Part shown: one piece after another, positions 8,552 to 16,747 of the stretch
Position numbering within the stretch: position 1 is the first letter of the stretch
Layout of the letters: each line of letters starts with the position of its first letter
NCBI GenBank assembly: GCA_902561795.1
Contig: CACERG010000004.1
Location: forward strand, 1 to 64,000
Length of the DNA: 64,000 nt
From: an uncultured Bacteroidota bacterium
GTDB taxonomy: Bacteria > Bacteroidota > Bacteroidia > Flavobacteriales > Flavobacteriaceae
Direction of reading: 5' to 3'
Program-made: the position numbers and the translations under genes
The notes under the pieces: model-generated
The model's input: the letters and a program-made list of their open reading frames with translations, nothing else
What the model was told of the DNA's origin: nothing
The model's database searches: none

Positions 8552-9690
8552 TGACGATATAAAGTCTGTAGTTGATGTCATGCAGTCTGATTTTCTCACT
8601 CAGGGACCAATGACACCACTATTTGAAGAAGAATTGCAATCTTTCTGCCAAGCTGAATTTGCAGTAGCAACAATAAATGCAACAAGTGCTTTACACTTGG
8701 CCTGCCTATCAATAGGTATCACTAAAGGGGATTTAGTATGGACCTCTCCAATATCTTTTGTAGCTTCAGCTAATTGTGTAAAATATTGTGGAGGCGAAGT
8801 TGATTTTGTTGATATAGATTCAAAAACAAACAATATGTCAATTGATTCTTTGGAGGAAAAATTAATTCTTGCAAAGCAAAAGGATAGATTACCAAAGGCA
8901 ATTATTCCTGTTCATTTATCTGGACAATCGTGTGATATGAAGAAGATCCATGATTTATCAAAATTATACGGTTTCAAAATAATTGAAGATGCTTCACACG
9001 GGATTGGAGGCGAATACGATGGAATACCTATTGGATCTTGTAAATACAGTGATATCACTGTATTTAGTTTTCACCCTGTAAAAATAATAACAACATGTGA
9101 GGGGGGGGGCCTGTATGACAAATAATGAGGAATTATACAGAAAAATTTATGATTTAAGAAGCCATGGTATTGTAAGGAATCAGAAAGACATGGTGAACAA
9201 AAAACATGGATCTTGGTATTATGAGCAGAAAATTTTGGGCTTCAATTATAGACTTAATGATTTACAAGCAGCATTAGGAATTAATCAAATTAAAAAGCTT
9301 AAATTATTTATAAAGAAAAGGCATCAAATTGCTAAAATATATAACGAATTATTTAAAGATAACTCTAACATAGAAACTCCATTTCAAATTAAAAAAGCTT
9401 TTTCTTCGTATCATTTATACATTATTAAGGTATCAAATAAAAAAGGATTTATAAGGAATGCCATATTTGAGAGATTAAAGGAACAAGGCTTTTTGGTTAA
9501 TATCCATTATATTCCGATTTACAAGCATCCATATTATTCAAAAAATTTTAATTATGAGGATTTTCCGAATAGTGAAGATTATTATTCAAAGGCAATTAGT
9601 CTACCAATCTATCCTTTTTTGGAGGATAAACAAATCAAAAATGTAGTTGATGTAATTAATAACAATATTAATTTCCAACATATTTTTTGA
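8520..9690 (+). pseudogene. pseC: UDP-4-amino-4,6-dideoxy-AltNAc transaminase, frameshifted at a G9 tract
   Basis: Two frames together encode one DegT-family PseC. The first (8520-9125) starts 'MIPYGKQNIDNDDI' and contains the 'DASHG' and 'FSFHPVK' (Schiff-base Lys) motifs; the second (9097-9690) continues with 'TNNEELYRKIYDLRSHGI' through the normal C-terminus. The break lies in nine consecutive G at 9101-9109, exactly in the conserved EGG-(A)-x-x-T-N segment. Eight G would give a continuous protein of about 389 aa reading CEGGACMTNNEEL. It may be a sequencing error, a true null or a phase-variable allele. The enzyme normally aminates the PseB product; PseB itself is not in the window. Confidence 0.85.
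9101..9109 (+). repeat. G9 homopolymer inside pseC
   Basis: Nine G in a row, in a locus with roughly 30% GC and no comparable G or C run noticed elsewhere. It sits at the frame break of pseC: one base fewer (or two more) restores the frame. Homopolymeric G tracts are known contingency sites in surface-sugar genes of Campylobacter and other bacteria. Confidence 0.9.
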
Positions 9691-9716
9691 TCAGAACGAT
9701 TTAAATTTAAAATATT

Positions 9717-9908
9717 ATGACAGATTTAGAAATTATAAATGAATTAGAAAAGGCAAGACAAAATAATAATATAAATTGGATGAATATTTTAAGGCTAGCT
9801 TTTAAGAACTCACCGCAAGAAGCAAGAAAAATAATTTTTGAAATTAACAAAAAGGATAATGAAATATCCTTAATCTTGGATAAGCTATCCAAAAATGGGC
9901 CTAAATAA
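9717..9908 (+). CDS. Small conserved-looking protein of nonulosonate clusters, function unknown
   Basis: 63 aa, ATG start 26 bases after pseC. The composition is helical, with 'NNNINWMNILRLAFK' and 'INKKDNEISLIL'. I recall similar 60-70 residue proteins (N-N-x-x-W-M-x-x-L-x-x-A pattern) next to NeuB-type genes in other bacteria, but no function is known to me. There is no signal peptide or membrane segment. The reverse-strand ORF over the same bases is rejected as its shadow. Spacing and direction fit co-transcription with pseC and the following glycosyltransferase-like gene. Confidence 0.6.
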   Translation: MTDLEIINELEKARQNNNINWMNILRLAFKNSPQEARKIIFEINKKDNEISLILDKLSKNGPK

Positions 9909-9919
9909 ATATTTTTAGT

Positions 9920-10882
9920 TTGCTAAGCTTTATAAATGGGAAAGGGATTTTTATTTTTAGCGATCCCGGAGGTGCAAAACCAATTCTTTCATTAATTCAT
10001 TTATTAAAATTGGCTAACTGTAAAATTATATCAGATAGAGCTTATGATTTTTACAATGATTTTGATATCGATGTGGATCCATATGAAGCTGGAGACGAAA
10101 TCAAAATATTATCAAAATATAAACCACAATTTATTTTTACAGGAACATCATATACATCAAAGATTGAATTAAAATTTATTTTTGAAGCAAGAAAAAGAAA
10201 TATAAAAACATTTTCTTTTATTGATCATTACACAAGTTTCAGTGAAAGATTTCTTTTAAGGAATAAATATGTATTGCCTGAAACAATTTTTGTAACTGAC
10301 GAAAAATCAAAAAAAATAGCTCAATCTTCTGAAGTATTAAAAAAATTGAAAGTAAATGTATTGGGGAATTACTATCATAAATATCTTAAAAATTGGAAGC
10401 CTAAGATTAAAAAAAAAATGTTTTTTTCAGAATTTAATTATACCCCGGGGGAAAAAATAATTCTATTTGCCCCAGATCCCTTATCCAATTTAATTAATAA
10501 AGATTTTGAGTTTAATGAAAATGACGTTCTTATAGATGTCATCAAATCTTTAGATGAATTAGGCTTAAATGATTCAAATTATTTTTTTATAGTAAAAGCC
10601 CATCCCAACCAAAGGACAGAATTTATATTCAAATTATTTAAGAAAGTTTCAAAAAAAAATTATTTTTTCACAACCTCAATGGACACAAAGCATTTGATTT
10701 ATTATTCAGATATAATTATAGGAATGTTTTCTAGCTTACTAATTGAGGCCACCTATTTTAAGAAAAAAATAATTAGACATTTGCCAAAAGCATACTTAAA
10801 AGATCCGTTAGAAAATCAAAAAATTGGAAAGGTCACTAATAATATTAATGATTTAGCTTCATTGATAAAAAAGTATTTATAA
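9920..10882 (+). CDS. Glycosyltransferase-like protein with HP and SS motifs (candidate Pse transferase)
   Basis: 320 aa with a TTG start. The predicted fold is GT-B-like. 'FIFSDPGGAKPIL' lies near the N-terminus, and the C-terminal half carries 'VKAHPNQ' followed by 'IGMFSSLLIEA'. A His-Pro motif plus a Ser-Ser motif is the arrangement known in bacterial sialyl- and polysialyltransferases (GT38/GT52-type) and in CDP-glycerol transferases, where they bind the CMP/CDP part of the donor. Directly after the Pse genes, transfer of CMP-Pse is the most economical role (inference). No signal peptide or transmembrane segment is visible. Confidence 0.62.
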   Translation: MLSFINGKGIFIFSDPGGAKPILSLIHLLKLANCKIISDRAYDFYNDFDIDVDPYEAGDEIKILSKYKPQFIFTGTSYTSKIELKFIFEARKRNIKTFSFIDHYTSFSERFLLRNKYVLPETIFVTDEKSKKIAQSSEVLKKLKVNVLGNYYHKYLKNWKPKIKKKMFFSEFNYTPGEKIILFAPDPLSNLINKDFEFNENDVLIDVIKSLDELGLNDSNYFFIVKAHPNQRTEFIFKLFKKVSKKNYFFTTSMDTKHLIYYSDIIIGMFSSLLIEATYFKKKIIRHLPKAYLKDPLENQKIGKVTNNINDLASLIKKYL

Positions 10883-10961
10883 AATTTAAAAAGGAGATAA
10901 TATAATCAGAAATTCTATTATTAAAATATTTAGTTTACTTGAAGCTTCACAAAAGAGGAAG

Positions 10962-12662
10962 ATGTTTTTATTTATTCTGCTAATTATTTTATCTGCAGGA
11001 TTTGAGCTATTAAGTTTAGGTTTAATTATTCCCGCAATTGGAACTTTAATAGAGCCTACTTTCTTAGAAGAATTTTTTCAAGATAAAATGATTTTAACTC
11101 ATTTAAGTAACCTAACACAAAGTCAGATTATTTTAATTGGTATAATTTCAATAGGCTTGATTTATATTACGAAAGCATTTTTTTTAACCTATTCGACATA
11201 TTGGCAAACTAAATTTGGCCGTGACTTTCATGCAAATATTTCAAAAAAATTATTTTGTACATATTTAAGTAGGTCATACTCTTTTCACATAAATATTAAT
11301 TCTTCTAATCTAATAAGAAATATAAATATTGAAGCAGGAACAATTTATTCTTCATTGCTTTCAGTTATGACACTTTTTATGGATTTAGTTTTAGCATTAT
11401 CAATTACTTTTTTTCTAATCAAAATTGAACCTTTGGGATCAATTTTAGTAATTATAGTATTATCAATAATTGGATTATTATTTTCATTTTTTTCTAAGTC
11501 CAAAATATCAGTTTGGGGAGAAAAAAAAGTTTTTCATCAGGGGAAAAGTATTCAGACTATTATGGAAGGATTAGCAGGAATAAAAATGGTAAAGCTTTTA
11601 GGTAAACAAAGTGAATTTTACAATAGATTTTCTAATCACATTTTTAAATTCGCAAACTTCGAAAAGTTAAATATTTTGGTAAACCAACTACCAAGAATTT
11701 GGCTTGAGTTTTTTGCAATTTTAGCTTTATGCATTTTAATGCTTTCAATTCTTTTTCAAGGTAAAGATTATAGCTCAGTCCTACCAGTCTTGGCATTATT
11801 TACGGGTGCTGCGTTTAGACTAATACCTTCTATAAATAAAATTTTAAACTCTATACAAGTATTAAATTTTAATCATGCTTCGATAGATATAATCTATAAT
11901 GATATTTTCTTAAAAGGTGGAACAGTAGAAATTTTGAAAGCTGACAGGGCAAAAATTATAATAAATACCATCACTTTAGAAAAGATTAATTTTAAGTATC
12001 CTAATACAGATACAGTTACTATTAGAAATTTAAATTTTCAGATAAACAAAAACGAATCAATAGGGATCATTGGAGATAGCGGCTCTGGGAAAAGTACAAT
12101 TGTAGATATAATTCTAGGATTATTAATTCCCCAAGAAGGTAAAGTTTTAGTCAACGGGGAAAATATTTTTGGATCCCCAATTCAACTAAGATCTTGGCAA
12201 AATAGTATTGGATATGTGCCCCAAGATATATATTTAATAGATGACACCATTGCAAATAATATTATGTTCGGATTTGACAAGAACAAAATAAACAAAAATG
12301 CTTTGAAAAGGGTATTAGAAAATTCACAGCTAGATGAATTTGTGCAATCACTCCCAGACGGAATAAATACGATAGTAGGGGAAAGAGGAGTAAGGCTCTC
12401 AGGGGGACAAATTCAAAGAATAGGTATAGCAAGAGCGCTATACAATCATCCTTCAATTTTGATCTTTGATGAGGCAACTAGCTCTTTAGATTCTGATACT
12501 GAGAATTCAATAATTCAATGTATTGATAACTTAAAAGGGAAAACCAAAATAATAGTGGCCCATAGGCTTTCAACAGTAAGAAACTGTGATAAGGTTATTA
12601 AAATCAATAAAGGAGCGATAGAGAAGATTGGTAAATTGAATGAAATATCAACAATAAAATGA
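10962..12662 (+). CDS. ABC exporter, fused permease and ATPase (PglK/MsbA type)
   Basis: 566 aa from the first ATG. The N-terminal half has about six membrane segments. The ATPase has Walker A 'GDSGSGKST' (about 368-376), 'LSGGQ' (about 478) and Walker B 'ILIFDEATSSLD' (about 498). The homologous N-terminus probably begins earlier: the frame is open upstream ('RNSIIKIFSLLEASQKRK') with a rare strong Shine-Dalgarno AAGGAG at 10891-10896, but only ATA (10902) or ATC (10905) is available as start. No Wzx is seen in the window, so this may be the flippase for lipid-linked glycan, as PglK is in Campylobacter (inference). Its stop overlaps the neuB start. Confidence 0.85.
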   Translation: MFLFILLIILSAGFELLSLGLIIPAIGTLIEPTFLEEFFQDKMILTHLSNLTQSQIILIGIISIGLIYITKAFFLTYSTYWQTKFGRDFHANISKKLFCTYLSRSYSFHININSSNLIRNINIEAGTIYSSLLSVMTLFMDLVLALSITFFLIKIEPLGSILVIIVLSIIGLLFSFFSKSKISVWGEKKVFHQGKSIQTIMEGLAGIKMVKLLGKQSEFYNRFSNHIFKFANFEKLNILVNQLPRIWLEFFAILALCILMLSILFQGKDYSSVLPVLALFTGAAFRLIPSINKILNSIQVLNFNHASIDIIYNDIFLKGGTVEILKADRAKIIINTITLEKINFKYPNTDTVTIRNLNFQINKNESIGIIGDSGSGKSTIVDIILGLLIPQEGKVLVNGENIFGSPIQLRSWQNSIGYVPQDIYLIDDTIANNIMFGFDKNKINKNALKRVLENSQLDEFVQSLPDGINTIVGERGVRLSGGQIQRIGIARALYNHPSILIFDEATSSLDSDTENSIIQCIDNLKGKTKIIVAHRLSTVRNCDKVIKINKGAIEKIGKLNEISTIK

Positions 12663-13693
12663 ATGAATTTAAAATTAAAGACAGGGTAGTAAGTAATTAT
12701 ACACCACCACTAGTAATAGCTGAAATTGGAATTAATCATGAGGGATCTTTAAAAATTGCAAAAGAAATGATTGATTCTGCAATTAAAGCTGGAGCAGAAG
12801 TCATCAAGCATCAAACTCATATTGTTGATGACGAAATGTCTGAAGAAGCAAAAAAAGTAATTCCTGGAAATTCAAACGATTCCATATACGATATAATGGA
12901 CAGATGTTCTCTTTCTGAAAGAGACGAATTTGAAATGATGAAATATGTAGAAAAAAAAGGAGCTATATTTATAAGTACTCCTTTTTCTAGAAAAGCAGTT
13001 GATAGGTTAGAAAAATTTGAAGTTCCTGCATATAAGATAGGATCTGGGGAATGTAATAATTACCCATTAGTTAAATACATATGTGAAAAAGGGAAACCTA
13101 TCATCCTTAGTACAGGAATGAACTCTTTAGATAGCGTAAGAAAGTCTGTTGAGATTATAAGGAATAATAAAATACCTTTTGCACTTCTGCACTGCACAAA
13201 TATTTATCCAACACCACCTGAACTGGTTAGACTTGATTCTATAAGTATTTTAAAAAAAGAATTCCCAGATGCCCTAGTTGGTCTCTCAGATCACACAACT
13301 TCAAATTATACATGTTTAGGAGCAGTATCTTTAGGTGCATCAATCTTAGAAAGACATTTTACAGATCATTATGATAGAAAGGGTCCTGATATAAACTGTT
13401 CTATGGATCACACGGCATTAAAAGATTTAATTAATGGTTCTAGAATTATATTTAGTGCGAGAGGAGACAATAAAAATCCCATTGAAGAGGAAAAGCAAAC
13501 AATTGCATTTGCATTTGCTTCGGTGGTAGCCATAAAAGACATCAAGAAGGGACAAATTTTGACAAAAGAAAATATTTGGGTAAAAAGACCCGGTAATGGA
13601 GATTTTCTTGCAAAAGATATTCAAAATCTTTACGGTAAAATCGCAAAACATGACATAATCAAAGGTCATCAATTGAAAAAAAGGGATATTTAG
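12659..13693 (+). CDS. neuB: N-acetylneuraminate/legionaminate synthase family protein
   Basis: 344 aa. NeuB barrel motif 'AEIGINHEGS' (21-30), then 'ISTPFSRKA', 'YKIGSGECNN', 'LHCTNIYPTPP' and 'GLSDHTT', with a C-terminal SAF domain ('VKRPGNGDF'). It condenses PEP with a 6-carbon N-acylated sugar to make a nonulosonate. The EIGxNHxG form separates it from PseI at the left end, so a second nine-carbon sugar is predicted. With NeuC next to it, the substrate is probably ManNAc or 2,4-diacetamido-trideoxy-mannose; no LegB/LegC-type dehydratase/aminotransferase pair is obvious. It overlaps the ABC gene by 4 bases. Confidence 0.87.
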   Translation: MNEFKIKDRVVSNYTPPLVIAEIGINHEGSLKIAKEMIDSAIKAGAEVIKHQTHIVDDEMSEEAKKVIPGNSNDSIYDIMDRCSLSERDEFEMMKYVEKKGAIFISTPFSRKAVDRLEKFEVPAYKIGSGECNNYPLVKYICEKGKPIILSTGMNSLDSVRKSVEIIRNNKIPFALLHCTNIYPTPPELVRLDSISILKKEFPDALVGLSDHTTSNYTCLGAVSLGASILERHFTDHYDRKGPDINCSMDHTALKDLINGSRIIFSARGDNKNPIEEEKQTIAFAFASVVAIKDIKKGQILTKENIWVKRPGNGDFLAKDIQNLYGKIAKHDIIKGHQLKKRDI

Positions 13694-13697
13694 AAAA

Positions 13698-14831
13698 TTG
13701 AAAAAAATAGTTTTTTTAACAGGCACGCGAGCTGATTTTGGTAAAATAAAATCTCTTATTTCTATAATTGAGAAATCTAAAGATTTTCAACCATTAATTT
13801 TTATTACTGGCATGCATCTTCTATCAAATTATGGAAGCACGTATCTAGAAATTGAAAAATCTGGATTTTCAAATTTATATAAATATAAAAATCAGAAACC
13901 AGGAGACGATATGGATATAATTTTATCAAATACAGTTACTGGATTTTCAAGTTATATAAAAACTATAACACCAGATTTAATAATTGTTCATGGAGATAGA
14001 CTTGAAGCACTAGCTGGATCAATTGTAGGATCTTTTAATAATATTTTGACAGCTCACATAGAAGGAGGGGAAGTTTCGGGAACAATAGACGAACTTATTA
14101 GACATTCTATTTCGAAACTTTCTCATATTCATTTTGTTTCAAATATCGATGCAAAGACGAGGTTAATCCAAATGGGTGAATCTTCAGATTCTATTCATGT
14201 GATTGGGTCCCCTGATATAGATCTAATGAATTCAGATAATCTACCAAATTTAGAAACTATAAGAAAACATTATAATTTCAGCTTTGATGACTACGCAATA
14301 ATTCTTTTTCATCCAGTAACAACGGATCTTAAAAATTTAAGAGTTGAAACTAAAAATTTAATTACTGCTGCAAAAGATTCAGGGAAAAACTTTGTAGTTA
14401 TTTACCCAAATAATGATAAGGGATCAGAAATAATCATTAAAGAATTAGATTTATTAAAAAATCATAAGAACTTTAAAATTTATCCATCTATGAGATTCGA
14501 ATCATTTTTGACTTTATTAAAATTTTCAGATTTTATATTAGGGAATTCTAGTGCTGGCATAAGAGAGGCCCCACATTATGGAGTACCAACAATTAATATT
14601 GGTAATAGGCAACAAGGGCGAGCATCGTTAATTTCAATTAAAAATATTGCTCCAACATATAAAAGTATTTATAGAGCCATAAAAAATATAAAGAAAGAAA
14701 GTTTTTTTAAAACTCAATTATTTGGAGAGGGAGACAGTTCCCAAAGATTTTTTGATATTCTTAAAAATAAAAAAATATGGGAAACAAAGATTCAAAAAAG
14801 GTTTAACGACCTTTCAACTATTAAAAACTAA
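13698..14831 (+). CDS. neuC: UDP-N-acetylglucosamine 2-epimerase (hydrolysing), NeuC/LegG family
   Basis: 377 aa with a TTG start 4 bases after neuB. It is a GT-B-like epimerase: 'LTGTRADFGKI' at the N-terminus, then 'VHGDRLEAL', 'HIEGGEVSGTIDE' and 'GNSSAGIREAP' are the conserved hydrolysing-epimerase motifs. It releases ManNAc (or its 2,4-diacetamido analogue) from the UDP sugar to feed NeuB. NeuB-NeuC-NeuA within four genes is the standard set for sialic or legionaminic acid. TTG is chosen because the sequence homologous to the family begins right there and no ATG lies nearby. Confidence 0.87.
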   Translation: MKKIVFLTGTRADFGKIKSLISIIEKSKDFQPLIFITGMHLLSNYGSTYLEIEKSGFSNLYKYKNQKPGDDMDIILSNTVTGFSSYIKTITPDLIIVHGDRLEALAGSIVGSFNNILTAHIEGGEVSGTIDELIRHSISKLSHIHFVSNIDAKTRLIQMGESSDSIHVIGSPDIDLMNSDNLPNLETIRKHYNFSFDDYAIILFHPVTTDLKNLRVETKNLITAAKDSGKNFVVIYPNNDKGSEIIIKELDLLKNHKNFKIYPSMRFESFLTLLKFSDFILGNSSAGIREAPHYGVPTINIGNRQQGRASLISIKNIAPTYKSIYRAIKNIKKESFFKTQLFGEGDSSQRFFDILKNKKIWETKIQKRFNDLSTIKN

Positions 14832-14868
14832 AAATCTAAATATAATTCACAAAAAAATTAAATAAGTT

Positions 14869-16041
14869 ATGCCAGGTTACGAAATTTTTGACAATGAAGA
14901 AAGAGATGCGGTCAATGAGATTTTTGATTTGAATGGAGGTGTATTATTCGCTCACGGTTTTGATAATATAAGAAAAGGAATTTACAAAGTGAGAGAATTT
15001 GAAGATGCTATTAGAAAAAAATTTAATGTTCCTTATGCACAAGCAGTTTCGTCATGTACTGCAGCACTAAGAGTAGCCCTTGCAGCAATTAACATACAAA
15101 AAGACGATGAAGTAATTATTCCAAGTTTTACATTTGTTGCTACTGCCGAAGCAATAATTGAAGCTGGTGCTAAAGTAGTTGTTGCTGATATTGATGAATC
15201 ACTTAATTTGTGTCCTTCGGATTTTGAAAATGCAATTACAAAAAACACTAAGGCTGTTGTAGCAGTTCACATGATGAGTTCCCCAGCTAATATGGACAGG
15301 ATTTGTGAGATAGCAACAAAATATGATTTAAAAGTAATAGAAGATGCAGCATGGGGTGTGGGGGCTACATGGAAAGGTAGACCCTTGGGGACAATTGGAG
15401 ATATAGGATGCTACAGTTTTGATGCTGGTAAATGCATAAGTACAGGTGAAGGAGGTATGATTATAACTCATGAGATTGATTTTTTTGAAAAATGCAGAGC
15501 ATTTCACGATCATGGACACGAATATTCATCTAGTTTTTCAAGAGGAGAAGAAGGAGCAATAGGGGCAGGATTTAATTTTAGAATGACAGAATTACAAGCA
15601 GCTGTAGGAATTGTTCAATTAAAAAAATTAAATAGGATTATAGATTCTCAAAGAGCAAACAAAAAATATCTAAAAAGTATTTTAAAAGATGCAGGATTTC
15701 CATACCATTTTAGAAAGCATAATGATGAAGATGGTGATGGGGGTGATGCACTTTTTTTTAGACTTCAAAGTAAGAATGAAGCAAAATTATTTGTTAAACA
15801 ATTGAAATTAAAAAATATTCCTACTAAAAATGTACCTGATGCTATGAGGTGGCATTTTACAAAATATTGGAAGCACATTTTTGAAAAATCAGATTTATAT
15901 AATTCTAATTATGGTATAGTTTGGAAAAAATCTGCTGATATACTTGAATCTTCAATTGCATTGCCAATACTCATTAATTCAACAAAAGAGGATTTAGATA
16001 TTCTTTCTGAAAATTTGATAAAAATTTCTAAAAAAATATAA
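14869..16041 (+). CDS. DegT-family aminotransferase resembling KdnA (8-amino-Kdo type)
   Basis: 390 aa PLP enzyme: 'EDAAWGVG' (158-165), Schiff-base Lys188 in 'FDAGKCISTGEGG'. Its opening 'MPGYEIFDNEERDAV', the 'DHGHEY' segment and 'WHFTKYWKHI' are, as I remember it, close to KdnA of Shewanella, which puts an amino group on C8 of Kdo. Other DegT proteins in the locus lack these stretches. Lying between NeuC and NeuA, it may install an amino group on the nonulosonate side chain or on its precursor (inference). It is separated from neuA by no bases. Confidence 0.75.
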   Translation: MPGYEIFDNEERDAVNEIFDLNGGVLFAHGFDNIRKGIYKVREFEDAIRKKFNVPYAQAVSSCTAALRVALAAINIQKDDEVIIPSFTFVATAEAIIEAGAKVVVADIDESLNLCPSDFENAITKNTKAVVAVHMMSSPANMDRICEIATKYDLKVIEDAAWGVGATWKGRPLGTIGDIGCYSFDAGKCISTGEGGMIITHEIDFFEKCRAFHDHGHEYSSSFSRGEEGAIGAGFNFRMTELQAAVGIVQLKKLNRIIDSQRANKKYLKSILKDAGFPYHFRKHNDEDGDGGDALFFRLQSKNEAKLFVKQLKLKNIPTKNVPDAMRWHFTKYWKHIFEKSDLYNSNYGIVWKKSADILESSIALPILINSTKEDLDILSENLIKISKKI

Positions 16042-16743
16042 ATGAATCTAGCAATTATTCCTGCGAGATTTGGATCCAAAGGATTACCTAGAAAAAACGT
16101 TTCATTAATTGGCAATAAGCCAATGATTCAATATTCAATTGAGGCAGCTTTACAAAGTAAGTACTTTGAAGATCTTGTTGTTTCAACTGATGATATGGAG
16201 GTAAAAAAAATATCAAGTGAATTAGGGGTTCCCAAAATTTTTCACAGGGGAAGTCGTCTCTCACAAGATGATACTTCAATGGTTGAAGTGGTTGTAGACG
16301 TTTTAGAAAAATATAAAAAAAAGGAAGGTGAATTTCCAGAAACATTTGTTCTGCTTCAGCCTACTTCCCCATTAAGAACATCTATTGACATTGATAATTC
16401 CTATGAGATATTGAAAAAAAGAAAATCTAAAAGTTTAATTAGTGTATCCTTGATGCATGAGCATCCATATGAATGTTTAATTGAGCAAAAAAAGGGCTGG
16501 ACCTATTTAGAAACTCCCAAAGAAAAATTTTATAGAAGGCAAGATTATAGCAACAATTATTTTTTTATTAATGGAGCAATATATATGTTGAATACTTCAT
16601 TTTTCCTAGAAAATAAATCATTTATAATTGAAGGTAAATCGGTACTCTATAAAATGCCAAAAAATAAAAGTATAGACATAGATAACAAATCTGATTTGGA
16701 TATTGTAAAATTATTTATTGAAAATAACAACAAGTTTAGTTGA
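16042..16743 (+). CDS. neuA: CMP-nonulosonate (acylneuraminate) cytidylyltransferase
   Basis: 233 aa. 'IIPARFGSKGLPRKN' at the N-terminus is the CTP-binding signature, with 'STDDMEVKKI' and 'LLQPTSPLRT' following. It activates the NeuB product as the CMP sugar. This is the second such enzyme in the window and differs from PseF in its first motif (ARFGSKGL against ARGGSKRI), in line with a different nonulosonate. It starts directly after the stop of the KdnA-like aminotransferase. LegF is an equally possible name. Confidence 0.87.
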   Translation: MNLAIIPARFGSKGLPRKNVSLIGNKPMIQYSIEAALQSKYFEDLVVSTDDMEVKKISSELGVPKIFHRGSRLSQDDTSMVEVVVDVLEKYKKKEGEFPETFVLLQPTSPLRTSIDIDNSYEILKKRKSKSLISVSLMHEHPYECLIEQKKGWTYLETPKEKFYRRQDYSNNYFFINGAIYMLNTSFFLENKSFIIEGKSVLYKMPKNKSIDIDNKSDLDIVKLFIENNNKFS

Positions 16744-16747
16744 ATAA

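Noticed and set aside
9097-9690. Second pseC frame as an independent gene
   Set aside because: It begins inside the G tract and continues the same aminotransferase; no domain would be complete by itself.
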